64,000 bases of DNA from assembly GCF_014805625.2 (NCBI RefSeq), contig NW_023998569.1, positions 668,424 to 732,423 on the forward strand, read 5' to 3'. This DNA is from Glossina fuscipes (lineage: Eukaryota; Arthropoda; Insecta; Diptera; Glossinidae). This document shows positions 24,873 to 34,955 of the stretch, piece by piece. The translations under genes and the position numbers were made by a program. The notes beneath the pieces were generated by a model that searched no databases, was not told the origin of the DNA, and worked only from the letters and a program-made list of their open reading frames with translations. The first letter of the stretch is position 1. Every line of letters starts with the position of its first letter.

Positions 24873-25620
24873 TGTAACGGCCGCGAACAAACCTCGGGTA
24901 GGGTGTCTGTCGGTCTGTATCAACCGCAAGCGGCGGAATAACGGCATGCCGTTAGACAAAATCATGCGATTTTGTGGTACCGCTAATAAATCGCATGATC
25001 TTGCGGTATGTGTTTATTTTATTCTTTTCTGTTTTCCTTACTTACAAGTACAGGCAAAAATCGTATGATTTTGCGGTATCTTTGCTTGCTTTTGCAAGTA
25101 CAGGCAGAATCGTATGATTTTGCGGTACTCCTTTTTTTTCCTTTTGCTCTTGCAAGCATAGGCAAAATCGTATGATTTTGCGGGATCTGTGCTTGCTCTT
25201 GTGAGAGTAGCGGCAAGCCGTTATAGAGAGAGCAACAGGAAGAAGAAGAGAGAAATTGAGTAAGAAGGAGAAGTCTGTCTGCTTTTTAATTTCAAGATAG
25301 CGAGGGGTTGAGTTTGAGCCGAGAATTGAATTGGTTGTGATCGCACAATGTAAATCCGCGGCGAAATTTTATTCAATTTCTATAGACATTTCTCGAAGGA
25401 AGAGCAATTTAATAATGTGATTAAGTTTAGCGGAGTTTTCATGATATTTCTCTAAGGAAGAATAATGTATTAATATGACTAAGTGGGTTGGAGTTTTCAT
25501 GGTAGATAATCAGATCAAAATATGTCCAAACGAGGCAGAACTAAAAAAAAAAATAAATAAAAAAAAAAAAAGGAAAGAGGGGATAGAAATGAAACCAGCG
25601 CGGTCGTAGAAAAAAAAATG
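24873..25620 (+). repeat. Hairpin-rich, possibly solo-LTR repeat with internal tandem units
   Basis: Begins TGTAACGGCCGCGAACAAAC at 24873, shared with the minus-strand fragment ending at 21505. It holds a perfect palindrome TAACGGCATGCCGTTA (24939-24954) and several near-palindromes of the form CAAAATCGTATGATTTTG (about 24957, 24991, 25057, 25107, 25163). The last three sit in ~50-57-bp units that also contain 'gcttgctnttgcaagta'. An imperfect 57-bp tandem pair follows at 25386-25501 (each with 'ggagttttcatg'). No ORF with a family motif. The right boundary is uncertain; A-rich tracts lie near 25540-25570. Confidence 0.55.
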
Positions 25621-26221
25621 TGGTCAATTCATCAAATATACTCAAGTTTTGGAAACATTAAATAGAATTGTGAGTAAATCGTGTAACAACGCGTACAAAC
25701 ATTCAGTTTGCAACAACTTACGCGTTAAACAAAAATCTCTACCTCTGTAAATATTGGTGAAAAGGAAACAAGCAAAAATTTATTTAAAAATTTTCCAATT
25801 TGTTGTGGAATGTTCTCGGGCTACGATTAGAAGAGAAAACAACAATCAATTACTTAGTCAATTCTTATATATGTGTGCACATGTAAGTGCGTGAAGCTAT
25901 AAACGCAATTGATGGCATAAAAATTGAAATTTTCTTCGTTTCTTTGATATATAAATAATAGAAATTGTTTATTTAATTTGCCTGCAATTTTACCCAATAT
26001 TCATGCATACATAAAGAGCAGCTAGCTACATAGACTAATTAAAATTTAAACGCACAAAATCTTTCCAAAGGCTTTTCCTCAAAGAGAACAAAAGCAAAAT
26101 AGAATCGTTGTGCAATCGAGATCAATCGAGAAATATGAATAGATAAAAGACCGCATAAGGCAGCTTGAACTGTTCGGTAGCGTTTGTCCTAAAGTCGCGT
26201 TCGAGCGAAATCCAAGTGTAC
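25621..26221. other. Intergenic sequence left of the near-intact LINE
   Basis: AT-rich, no supported gene or RNA. Confidence 0.4.
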
Positions 26222-26558
26222 GTTTATTTATTTATTGTATTTATTTATTTATTCCACTTATACAAGAAACTCAACTAAAACAAAATGGCAGTCGAGTTCA
26301 ATTGACTCTTAAGTAAATCTTAAAATTATTTAATAATAAAACTTAGTATAAGTACAATAAAACAAATAAGGAGGAAAAAAAAAAAGAAAGAAAAAAAAAA
26401 AGCATGTACACAATTAGCATAGAGCCACGCCCACAACCGATACAGGACCAAATTGCAAGTGAACCCCTAAGCCATCGCAAACATGCATAAGCTTGGCAAC
26501 CGATAATTGTTAACAACAAATTAATTTTCGACTCATAATGACAAAATCTAAGGTTAAA

Positions 26559-29441
26559 TCAGTTTAAGTACGACATAGGTAAATCACGCTTGTTGAGCAA
26601 TATTGCTTTAATAGACTTTAAAGAGTCCGTTAATGAGAATAGATGATAGACATCATTTAGGTTCTTGCAAACAACTCTGAGCGGGTTAAACAGTTCAAAG
26701 TTATATTTGCATTGACTAAGCTTTATCAACATAAAGTACCTAGAGAAGCGGTTAGGGACATTAAAGCAAATCTCACGAAGTAATGCGGGCGAATCAATTG
26801 CACCATTTATTAATTTGATTAGGAAGGAAACCCCAAGAACAAATCTACGTTTCTCGAGTGACGGTAAGGATAACAGAAGCAACCTATTTTCATAGGGTGG
26901 AAGAGGGGAAATCGGGTCCCAACCCAAATTCCTAAGTGCAAACAGCAAGAATTGCTTTTGTATAGATTCAATTGAACCAACGTAGCATCTATATGAAGGA
27001 GACCACACAACAGAGGCATACTCAAGAATAGGTCTAACCAAACACGTGTAAAGCCTTTTAGTAATATAAGGATCATCAAGCTCTTTTGACCACCTCTTTA
27101 TAAAACCAAGAGCGGACCTAGCTTTGCTTAACGAGGACTCAATATGCAAATTGAAACGTAATCTATAATCGAATAGAACGCCTAAATCAATGAACGAATC
27201 GACGTCTTCCAACCTGTGCGAATCAATGAAGTATTGGGTACTAAACGACTTCCTTCTTAAGAAAGAAAGCTTCTTACATTTATTTAGATTTAGCTTCAGA
27301 AGATTGAGGGAGCACCATGCAACCAAATTGTTCAAATCACTTTGAAGATGATGTGATTGCGATTCTACGGAAAAAGAAGTAAACAGTTTCACATCATCAG
27401 CATACATTAAAATCTTACTGAATTTAATCACGGAGGGCAAATCATTGATGTAAAGATTAAATAAAATAGGTCCCAAGTGGCTACCTTGAGGTACGCCAGA
27501 CGTCACGGGAAATTCATCCGAGGTAATGAGGTTAAACAAAACCCTGAATGATCTACCATACAGATAAGAGCTTAACCATTCAACTAAGAAGAGAGGAAAG
27601 CCAGAGGTCTGGATTTTAAATCTAAGAAGTCTATGATTAACCATATCAAACGCCTTGCTAAAGTCAGTGTAAATGACATCAGTGCGAGAACCACTAGAAA
27701 AAGCCTTGAAAGCATGAGAAGTAAACTCCAACAGATTGGTCACCGTAGATCTTCCCTTTCGAAAACCATGCTGGAAAGGAGAAATATACAATTTCATGGA
27801 AAAGGCTATATGCTGAGCCACAATTCGCTCGAACAGTTTAGGTAAGACACTCAACTTGGCGATGCCTCTGTAGTTCTCTACAAGTTGCCTACTACCACTT
27901 TTGTGAATAGGAATAAGGAAAGAAGTCTTCCAACACAAAGGGAAAACACCTAAATTCAAAGACTTATTAACAATCTTTGAGATAACATCACAAAGCTCGC
28001 CAGCACAAGATATAAGTACACATGAGGGGATGCCATCGGGTCCAGGCGAACAATTATATTTCAGAGAGTTCAATCCTTCAAAAACGTCATTTTCCGATAT
28101 AACAAAGTTAGGAATTGAAACCGAATTAGAAATCGAATATGGATAATTTTCCGATAAATCAAAATTGGCAGTTGAAAAGTTCTGTCGGAAGTATTCCGCA
28201 AAGAGATTTGAGGATTCAAAATCATCCGAGGACTCGGAGCCATTAAAAGACACAAACGACGGGTTTATGGAGATTTTTCTTTTGGAATTAACGTACTTAA
28301 AAAAGTATTTAGGGTTAGCAAACAAGGAGGATTTAACAAACTGAAGGTATCTGCAGTAGTATTGGCGGTTGAGGGAATTAAATTTATGCCTTGCAACAGA
28401 GTAAGCGAAATGATCGAAAGAAGAACCACTTTTCGAAAATTTTTTGAACAACTTGTTTTTCCTATTCTTGTAGTATTTAATTGTCTTATTAAACCACGGG
28501 GGATCCTTACTTCGAGGACGGGACTGCTTGATCGGAACGGATGCAGAAATAGCTTGATTTAATACATTGTAGAACGACGACAGTAAGCTATCAATGCTTC
28601 CCTCTGAGAAATCGAGCACAAAATGAGAAAGATGAGATTTTAGTATGGAAACATTGATTTTATGGAAATCATAACGTTGATATGAAAAATTTGAATTTGG
28701 AACGTTATAGAGGTTCAACGAACCAACATACTTGTAATGAAAGGAAACACCCAATGCTGGATGATATGGATCCTCAGGTAAACTAAACGGAAGACAACGA
28801 TTAACGCAAACCTCAGGAAAATTTGCAAAGCAGAGATCAAGAAATCTCCCATTACAATTAGGGGTACCATTGTATTGAACTAAATTATTATCAAATAATT
28901 CATTGAAGAACACAACGGCTTTATCAGATGTTGAGGAAGGAATCAAACAGCCAGAACTATCACTGTAAAACCAATTGACTTGAGGCAAGTTGAAGTCACC
29001 CAACGCAAGGACTATATCGGTAGATTTAGATTGCTTGGCCACTTCACAAATGAGGGCGGCCTGTTTCTTATATACAGAGATATCCGAATTTGGGGGAATA
29101 TAGGAGCAGGTCACATATAAGTGTTTGTTAGGAAATTTCACTCGAATGGCGATAAATTCAACATCGGGAGTAGTTGGAAATTCAAACGAATAGGTGGGGA
29201 GTGCCGTAGAAATAGCAATTAAAACACCACCACCATTGCGATACAAACGATCGTTTCTGAAAACTTGAAACGAATTATGGAAAAGTTCCGACGAATGTAG
29301 AACTGGCTTCAGCCATGTTTCAGTGAAGACCAGACAGGAAAACTCCGTACTCACTGAATTTAGGAAGGTAGAACGAATTTTTGAGTTTAGGCCCCTAACA
29401 TTTTGATAAATGAGAGAAAATGAGGCTGAAGAAGTATTTAG
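26559..29441 (-). CDS. LINE ORF2: AP endonuclease plus reverse transcriptase, ~960 codons
   Basis: The open frame has no ATG at its start. It is open from before the ORF1 stop, with endonuclease motif NVRGLNSKI near its beginning, so translation must enter from ORF1 or at a non-ATG codon. Endonuclease motifs in order: FTETWL, ALGDFNLPQVNW, DLCFANF, and a DPYHPAL block in place of the usual DH motif. Reverse transcriptase motifs: SPGPDGIPSC, NYRGIAKLSVLPKLFERI, FQHGFRKGRST, YTDFSKAFDMVNH, SGVPQGSHLGPILFNLYIND and the catalytic MYADDVKLF (about 27400). The thumb/C-terminal part has LEYASVVWSPSYR. No RNase H domain is seen. The frame is intact through the stop at 26559. Confidence 0.9.
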   Translation of the reverse strand, partial: LNTSSASFSLIYQNVRGLNSKIRSTFLNSVSTEFSCLVFTETWLKPVLHSSELFHNSFQVFRNDRLYRNGGGVLIAISTALPTYSFEFPTTPDVEFIAIRVKFPNKHLYVTCSYIPPNSDISVYKKQAALICEVAKQSKSTDIVLALGDFNLPQVNWFYSDSSGCLIPSSTSDKAVVFFNELFDNNLVQYNGTPNCNGRFLDLCFANFPEVCVNRCLPFSLPEDPYHPALGVSFHYKYVGSLNLYNVPNSNFSYQRYDFHKINVSILKSHLSHFVLDFSEGSIDSLLSSFYNVLNQAISASVPIKQSRPRSKDPPWFNKTIKYYKNRKNKLFKKFSKSGSSFDHFAYSVARHKFNSLNRQYYCRYLQFVKSSLFANPKYFFKYVNSKRKISINPSFVSFNGSESSDDFESSNLFAEYFRQNFSTANFDLSENYPYSISNSVSIPNFVISENDVFEGLNSLKYNCSPGPDGIPSCVLISCAGELCDVISKIVNKSLNLGVFPLCWKTSFLIPIHKSGSRQLVENYRGIAKLSVLPKLFERIVAQHIAFSMKLYISPFQHGFRKGRSTVTNLLEFTSHAFKAFSSGSRTDVIYTDFSKAFDMVNHRLLRFKIQTSGFPLFLVEWLSSYLYGRSFRVLFNLITSDEFPVTSGVPQGSHLGPILFNLYINDLPSVIKFSKILMYADDVKLFTSFSVESQSHHLQSDLNNLVAWCSLNLLKLNLNKCKKLSFLRRKSFSTQYFIDSHRLEDVDSFIDLGVLFDYRLRFNLHIESSLSKARSALGFIKRWSKELDDPYITKRLYTCLVRPILEYASVVWSPSYRCYVGSIESIQKQFLLFALRNLGWDPISPLPPYENRLLLLSLPSLEKRRFVLGVSFLIKLINGAIDSPALLREICFNVPNRFSRYFMLIKLSQCKYNFELFNPLRVVCKNLNDVYHLFSLTDSLKSIKAILLNKRDLPMSYLN

Positions 29442-29447
29442 TTTTTT
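29438..29447 (-). promoter_or_regulatory. Candidate -1 frameshift site (A AAA AAC) at the ORF1 stop
   Basis: On the minus strand the ORF1 codons are tcA AAA AAC TAA. The heptamer A-AAA-AAC fits the X-XXY-YYZ slippery pattern. ORF2 lies in the -1 frame (AAA AAA CTA AAT) and has no ATG at its start. The same TTCAAAAAACTAAAT string is kept in the degenerate copy at about 22030-22045. Function is inferred, not shown. Confidence 0.5.
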
Positions 29448-30499
29448 GAAGGGGAAAGAGCTAATGCATTCGCATTACGGGGTCGGTCCCGAGGGATAAA
29501 TTCCTTAATTAATGATCCAACCGGCCACAAAGTTTTATTTAAAATCAAATCCATATTTTCGGTCGGAACTAGAATTTTAAAAGATGAGATAGCTCTAGCT
29601 TGAGAAGGACCCAGTTTGAAAATACTAACTCGCTTTAAATTGACAGAAGGGGCTTTCGCAGCCAGATAACCCCTTATGTTTTCAACAGATGTATCTGGTG
29701 CCAGTCTTGACACAAATATGGCCTTTCTAGGAGGAACTGCCTTCAAGCATATGTCATCAGTACTGGGAGCAGCAGGGTTAACGGATGGGGAGTTATGAGT
29801 TGGGGGAAATATAGAGGGGGTAACCACACTTGCCCGAGCAGCTTGCTCAGTTTGGCGACCAGCATTTACACCCGAACAGCGAGGAGGAGAGGACGATTTA
29901 CTATTACCCTTAATAGTTTTGGGCAATGACGCCTGAGAAGATTGAGTGACATCTATGGGAGGAGATACCCTTGCCACTTCAGCATAGCTCAAGCCAGAAG
30001 GACTTCTCGGACTATTTGTAACATCTATGTTACCAACCGACTCAGCCGTAGCAGAAACACTAACATTATTTGTAGCCTTTAGGGAATCGCTAATTTGCAC
30101 CAACGAAACGGACTTAGGAGGTGACGAACCACACGCTACGCTACGCGTTGAGACTAAGTTAGCTGGAGAGGAAGATGACTGCGCAATATACCGACATTCA
30201 TCAAACCTAGTCTTGATTAATTCAAATTTCTCCCACAAAGAGCCGAGATTTTTGCTCAAATCTGAGAAACAATTTCTCGTCTCCGTGAAGAGCTTGTAGA
30301 AATCAATATCCCGCTTTCTACAGTCAGGACATGACCATCGTAAACCTTTAGAAGGGTCAAGGACTGCATCAGCAGCACGGCCGGTAATACCAGCACACTT
30401 TGCATGTCCAAAACGATCACACAACCAGCAAGAAATGAATCGTTCAGATTCAGGGCCAGTTTTCGCACGACATGGAGTAAATAAACAACCCATGTCCAT
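29438..30499 (-). CDS. LINE ORF1: PHD-type zinc finger protein, 353 aa
   Basis: Starts at ATG 30499 (MDMGCLFTPCRAKTG); the open frame further upstream is a poly-Phe/Leu artefact of an A-rich leader. Residues 5-60 show the Cys/His spacing of a PHD finger: C-F-T-P-C, ISCWLCDRFGHAKCAG, then WSCPDCRK. A Ser/Pro-rich linker follows, and about residues 255-340 (KAIFVSRLAPDTSVENIRGYL) resemble an RRM-like nucleic-acid-binding region. LINE ORF1 proteins bind the element RNA; PHD-type ORF1s are known in CR1-like elements. The frame ends TCA AAA AAC TAA, so the stop directly follows an A-AAA-AAC heptamer. Confidence 0.85.
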   Translation of the reverse strand: MDMGCLFTPCRAKTGPESERFISCWLCDRFGHAKCAGITGRAADAVLDPSKGLRWSCPDCRKRDIDFYKLFTETRNCFSDLSKNLGSLWEKFELIKTRFDECRYIAQSSSSPANLVSTRSVACGSSPPKSVSLVQISDSLKATNNVSVSATAESVGNIDVTNSPRSPSGLSYAEVARVSPPIDVTQSSQASLPKTIKGNSKSSSPPRCSGVNAGRQTEQAARASVVTPSIFPPTHNSPSVNPAAPSTDDICLKAVPPRKAIFVSRLAPDTSVENIRGYLAAKAPSVNLKRVSIFKLGPSQARAISSFKILVPTENMDLILNKTLWPVGSLIKEFIPRDRPRNANALALSPSKN

Positions 30500-30922
30500 T
30501 GAAAACAAAAAAAGTAGCTTAAGAAGGAAAAAAAAAACGAAAAAGAAAAACAAAAAAAAAAAAATAAATAAATAATTTTTCCACGGCACAAATTTTCAGG
30601 AAAATTAAAGCAAATTTCTCACTTCCCTGCCCACTGTAAATGTAGAGCGAAAACTAACGGAAACTGTAAACACAGATTAAAAGGCAAAAAGAGAGACTTT
30701 TACCAAGAGCTCAATTGTTGCTTGCAATAAACCAAAATGATTTTTTCACATAAATGGTTAATAAATTCATATACAATAAATTCACACTTTATTCTTTAAG
30801 AGAATTTTTAAATTTAAACACGAATAAAGCAAAAAGTTAAGAAATACAACTAAAAAAATTGATATATTTGTTGACAGAATAAAAACACGACTACAAGACA
30901 CGCGCAGAGTTGCCAAACTGGA

Positions 30923-32033
30923 AATGAAGGAAAATATCCTAATTTTATATTGAGTGACATTTAACAGAAAAATTCATCCAAATTCTGGATCGGATAATAA
31001 TAACAAAAGTCGTGTACGTGTCACATTTTGATAATCAATTCAACAATTTTTTTATTTGAATATCAAAAAAAAAAAAAAAAGGAAAAAAAAGGGAAAGAGA
31101 AAAGAAGGTGGATATAAAAGAAAAATTCTCTAATAGCTTTTTTTGTTCATAAAACGAGGAGGAAGAGAAATAAAGCGGAATAAAGAAGAAAAAAAGAATT
31201 GATAATTAAATCTCAAAAGACAAAAACTACATAAGGCAAACAAATAAGGGAAACGCAGTACAAAGTCAGAATATTGTGTGTTTTTAATTCTTAAGCGGTA
31301 AAATTGCCTACAACAATAACGAAGTGAAGAGTTGAGTGTGTTGGTAGAATGTACCAAGCAAAGCGCATCGCGTTCGTGTAGGAACACATTATGTTAAAAT
31401 AGCAATGAGAGTGCACATGAAAAAAAGACAGAGTTAGGAGATGTCGCAAGATTGTGTCTTGCATATCGGAATATTTTATCTAATTTAACTATTAAAAATC
31501 AACAAGAAGAATGAAATAAACTTTGATTTAATTTATTATAAAAGAGGTGTGAAAATTACTATGAGAGGAATCTGTCTGCGTTCCTGTATTTAAACATTCC
31601 TAAATCTAAAGCACTAAAAGCAATTATTTAAGAAATAAGTTAATTACAAATTTTGTGAAAATCGTATAATATAATAAAAGAAAAAAAAAACATAATCGAA
31701 GTTTATCTTAAAATTAGCATTCGTTAAAAAGAAGACGGCTTGACATAAAGGAAAAGAAAAGAAAAATTTTGAATAATTAAATAAACTTCTAGTCCAAATA
31801 TCGTAAAAATCGAATCAATCCCTCCTAGGCCTTTTTCCATTTTAAAACAAAAAAAAAACGAGAGGGAAAAAAATTTATAAAAAAATTTTTGGAAACTACA
31901 ACAAAAACAACGATATCGCAACCATAAACAACAAATTATTTTAAAACCAAAACGGAAAAAAGAAAAAAAAAAGGAACACTTTTTAAATATCCTTCAAATT
32001 ATAAAACGTTTTCTGCTATTGTTACTATACTAG
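30923..32033. other. Intergenic A-rich sequence
   Basis: Poly-A-rich on the plus strand; no motif-bearing ORF recognised. It could contain a first exon for the short frame at 32034-32210, which I could not identify. Confidence 0.4.
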
Positions 32034-32210
32034 CACATACTACAAACGATAGTTCCACTGATCAGAAGAGCAAATTGTTTAAAAGGTACCGCTACAATAA
32101 CTGTTTTGAGTGCTACAACTGGTGCTCTGGCTCTAGGCATACATCTAGCGCCAGAAGAACGTCAGACACTTTTAAGAAGTGAGCCGGAACATCCTGCTTC
32201 CTGGGGTTGA
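32034..32210 (+). CDS. Putative terminal exon of a small membrane protein (unidentified)
   Basis: After a possible acceptor (TTACTATACTAG|) an open frame of 58 codons runs to TGA at 32208-32210. It has a 20-residue hydrophobic stretch (ATITVLSATTGALALGIHLA) followed by PEERQTLLRSEPEHP. One membrane segment plus a short charged tail is the layout of small mitochondrial assembly factors such as UQCC3, but I cannot claim homology. There is no in-frame ATG, so a first exon upstream or a truncated retrocopy would be needed. The local GC content is clearly higher than the surroundings. Confidence 0.3.
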   Translation, partial: HILQTIVPLIRRANCLKGTATITVLSATTGALALGIHLAPEERQTLLRSEPEHPASWG

Positions 32211-32521
32211 AGATTGCCGATGTAGCAGCTACCGCGGCCGACACTGCACCGACGCCGATGCTTGTACTGTAAGTTACTTTTAGGCTATTTAATTTTGTTG
32301 TTCCCAATGAGCGGCTAAGCGCGAGCTGCCACCGCTGTGGCTGAGACGTAGGGGCGTGCATATGGTGGCTATGTAGGGCCGACGCTAGACGATGACCGAC
32401 TGACTCACTGGTGATAGACGGACAGCAGACAACCGACCGGACCTTTACGTTCTTTTAGTTTATTTTTATTTTTCATTGTCAGGAGGCTCCGAGAGCCAAA
32501 CCCCAGGTCAAAAAAAAAAAA
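32211..32521 (+). other. GC-richer patch ending in a small hairpin and poly(A)
   Basis: The sequence after the short frame ends AGGCTCCGAGAGCC (5-bp stem, 3-base loop at about 32484-32497), a CCCAGGTC tail and A12-13. A genomic poly(A) after a hairpin suggests the 3' end of a retroposed RNA (LINE, SINE or processed transcript). I could not name the source. Confidence 0.35.
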
Positions 32522-33309
32522 ATAATTAAAATATATATATATATATTTATATGCTCTACCGGCCGAAAGGAGCTAAGACCGTGTATATATATGTATATAT
32601 ATATACGTCACTCAGGGAATGGCCTCTGTCGTGCAGGCACAATGGTGGTGAGGAGAAGAGGGTAATATCGGTGTACATTCAACTACAAACTCGAAAGACG
32701 AGTGCGACGGGGAAGGCCTCCGCTGCTAGATTGTTCCAATGGCTATACATATACCATGTGCATCCATTTGTTCTCTTTTACTAACCTGAACGTAAAATGG
32801 TGGAGTTCATTTTTCATTTTTCATCTTATCATATCTACTATGATTGACTATGATACTTTATATAGAAACTTTTGGTATCCACAGTTAGACTCTTAATTTC
32901 CAATCATCGTTATTGTGAAGAGTTCAGAAAATATCCCCGTTTTTTGAAGTTCCTGTAATGAATCGAACTCGATAGTAACGTTGCCTACACTTTCAGGTAG
33001 CCTGTTCCATAAGCCTCCAACTCCGTTGTATTACTTCACTTCCTCCGTATTACTGATTTCAAAGAGGTAGTGTTTCAATTTTTTGTTATTTTCGTACGGA
33101 TAAAATTAGCTATTGTGGTTTGTGTATTTCCCGAGTTTTCTTTTTATCATAGCAATCTACACCCAGTTAGTCTTGATTAAAACATCAGCTCGCTCCGCGC
33201 AGCTCTACGGTTACTGCCGTCAGAGATTTGTATTTCCTCGTAGGTATATATAGCATGCAGCACAAAGATTTGTTGACATCTTTAAACTTAACAGTACTTC
33301 ATTCTATCT
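32522..33309. other. Intergenic sequence with (TA)n tracts
   Basis: TA repeats near 32532-32550 and 32583-32606, then a moderately GC-rich block to 32760. No gene supported. Confidence 0.4.
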
Positions 33310-33450
33310 ACTTTCGAGAGGTGAACGACTGCATGAGCACCACGGCCGATAATACCAGCACTCTTTGTATGACAAAAATGATCACATAGCCAACATGAGA
33401 TGAGTCGTATAGATTCAGGGCCTTTCTCCGCACAACACAAAAATTATATC
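33310..33450 (-). mobile_element. Fragment of the same LINE ORF1 (PHD region)
   Basis: DNA-level match to 30340-30480 of the near-intact LINE: 'aacgactgcatgagcaccac', 'cggccgataataccagcac', 'agattcagggcc'. It covers the PHD-finger coding part only. It is a short, broken fragment with no ORF retained. Confidence 0.65.
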
Positions 33451-33479
33451 TTGTTTCTATACAAACGCAAAGCGGGTCA

Positions 33480-34130
33480 AAAACAAGTACAAGTACAAGT
33501 TTAATCCTTACAAATCGCAGGATCCAAAAATAGGCGTAGATGGTCCAAATTTTGTGGAGTTCATTTTTGTATGGAATTACTGTCGTATTATTGGTCAATT
33601 TCTATCACTACAAATTAAAACTTCGACTTTTCTGCTCTACAAAGATCCAATTTTTATGAAAATTCTAATTAGGGTAGAACCAAAAAATAGGGTGAGGTGG
33701 TCCAAATTTGGTATAGTTAATTTTTTTTATGTTTAGTTTTTCAATGCTTAAGTTCATTGCTTTACGATGAAAATTATATCTTTTTGCCGTATGAAATTCA
33801 TTTTCGTTATGTGAGAGGGAAGTTCAAAAATGTCCCCAGCTGGTCCAAAGTTTTCATATCTATTTAGAATGCCAAAATACTACTTAGCCACTTTTGCGGA
33901 GAAATTTTGAAAATCCAAATTTCAACAAAATATTTCAACCGACCTGTAACTTGAACACAAATTACATGGACAGACATCAAACGGACAGACAGGCTTACAT
34001 CAATTCAGATTATGATTCTGAATCGAGCGGTACAATAAAAAGTGCGTCTATCTTTAGCCCTTCTACGTGTTACGACGAGCACTATTTTAATATACCCTAA
34101 AAACAGCTGATGTAGGGTATAAACAGCAGC
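33480..34130 (-). repeat. Dispersed repeat family A, minus orientation
   Basis: The reverse complement of 33600-33900 aligns by eye with 6490-6790. The other side carries 'acggacagacaggcttacat', 'gattatgattctgaatc', 'acgtgttacgacgagcac' and ends 'gatgtagggtataaac'. No coding capacity. It adjoins the ORF1 fragment. Confidence 0.55.
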
Positions 34131-34955
34131 GCGTTATGTAGTATGATGGCGATGCGAAGTAAGATGTCAATAAATGGGAAAAAGCAATTACGCTACATAA
34201 ATTATTTGAGTCCCCTTTGTTTCAATAGTAATATAAAGTATATACAAATTCAACAAATTGTAATAGCACAGAATAATTCAGGTTGACCACTGTAGGAATC
34301 TTAAAAAAACTAGAAACACTATATTGCGAGACAGCTCACCTTTAAACACCCTACACCACTTCGCTTAATACGGTTATTTATGTAGCGACTTTTCAAAACG
34401 GGAACTTTATATTAAAAGCGGTCAAAATAATCATTCGATCCGAGTTTTTTTCAAAAGTGTTCGTCCTTAGGCCACATCAGGTCATGCACAAAATTTCACA
34501 AAAATATCTCAAAAATTGTGATTTATAGGTGGAATACAAGAAAACAAGAAGGCAGTAAGTCTCTTTGAATCAATCGGTATGATAGAAGATGGGTTTCTGT
34601 CAATCAATATAGCGCATGAACATGACTCTAAGATCTAAAAGCCGTTTAAATATAATTGATTCATTTTTATTTTTCTTTATAAATGAATAGCGAAATGGAA
34701 GAAAGTTCAAGTTTATTTTTTCTATAATTGTAGATATCGTTTACAGAAAGCTAGTTGGCCACCCTGTGAACACCGTTGGCTGTTGATTGCTTGAAAGGGC
34801 AATCAGAGTCAAAGCTCAATTTATTATGTTCATTGATAATTTGTCATAACCCCGTTCCTCGCCATTGACTATTACCCGAATGTTGTTTTCCTTATGATTG
34901 GCTGTATTATTAAAAGGTAGATGCGGTATTCTTTTCCACAACATCCAATTCTTAC
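34131..34955. other. Intergenic AT-rich sequence
   Basis: No supported gene. Part of this stretch would be the intron downstream of the putative exon at 34956-35160 if that gene is real. Confidence 0.4.

Larger units (their letters stand above)
26222..30922 (-). mobile_element. Near-intact non-LTR retrotransposon (CR1/Jockey-group type, PHD-finger ORF1)
   Basis: A 4.7-kb element with two long ORFs and a 3' (AAAT)n-type tail at 26222-26255 read on the minus strand. The 5' end CAGTTTGGCAACTCTGC (about 30922) is set by comparison with the second copy, which ends alike at 23504. ORF1 is 30499-29438 and ORF2 is 29441-26559; both are uninterrupted, suggesting recent activity. I could not find a clear target-site duplication. 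Clade assignment beyond 'APE-endonuclease non-LTR element' is tentative. A third family fragment lies at 33310-33450. Confidence 0.85.

Noticed and set aside
30499..30589. N-terminal extension of LINE ORF1
   Set aside because: It is a poly-Phe/Leu reading of an A-rich leader; the PHD protein starts sensibly at ATG 30499.
26200..30945. Target-site duplication for the near-intact LINE
   Set aside because: Flanks 'aagtgtacg' and 'gaaatgaagg' do not match; no convincing duplication by eye.
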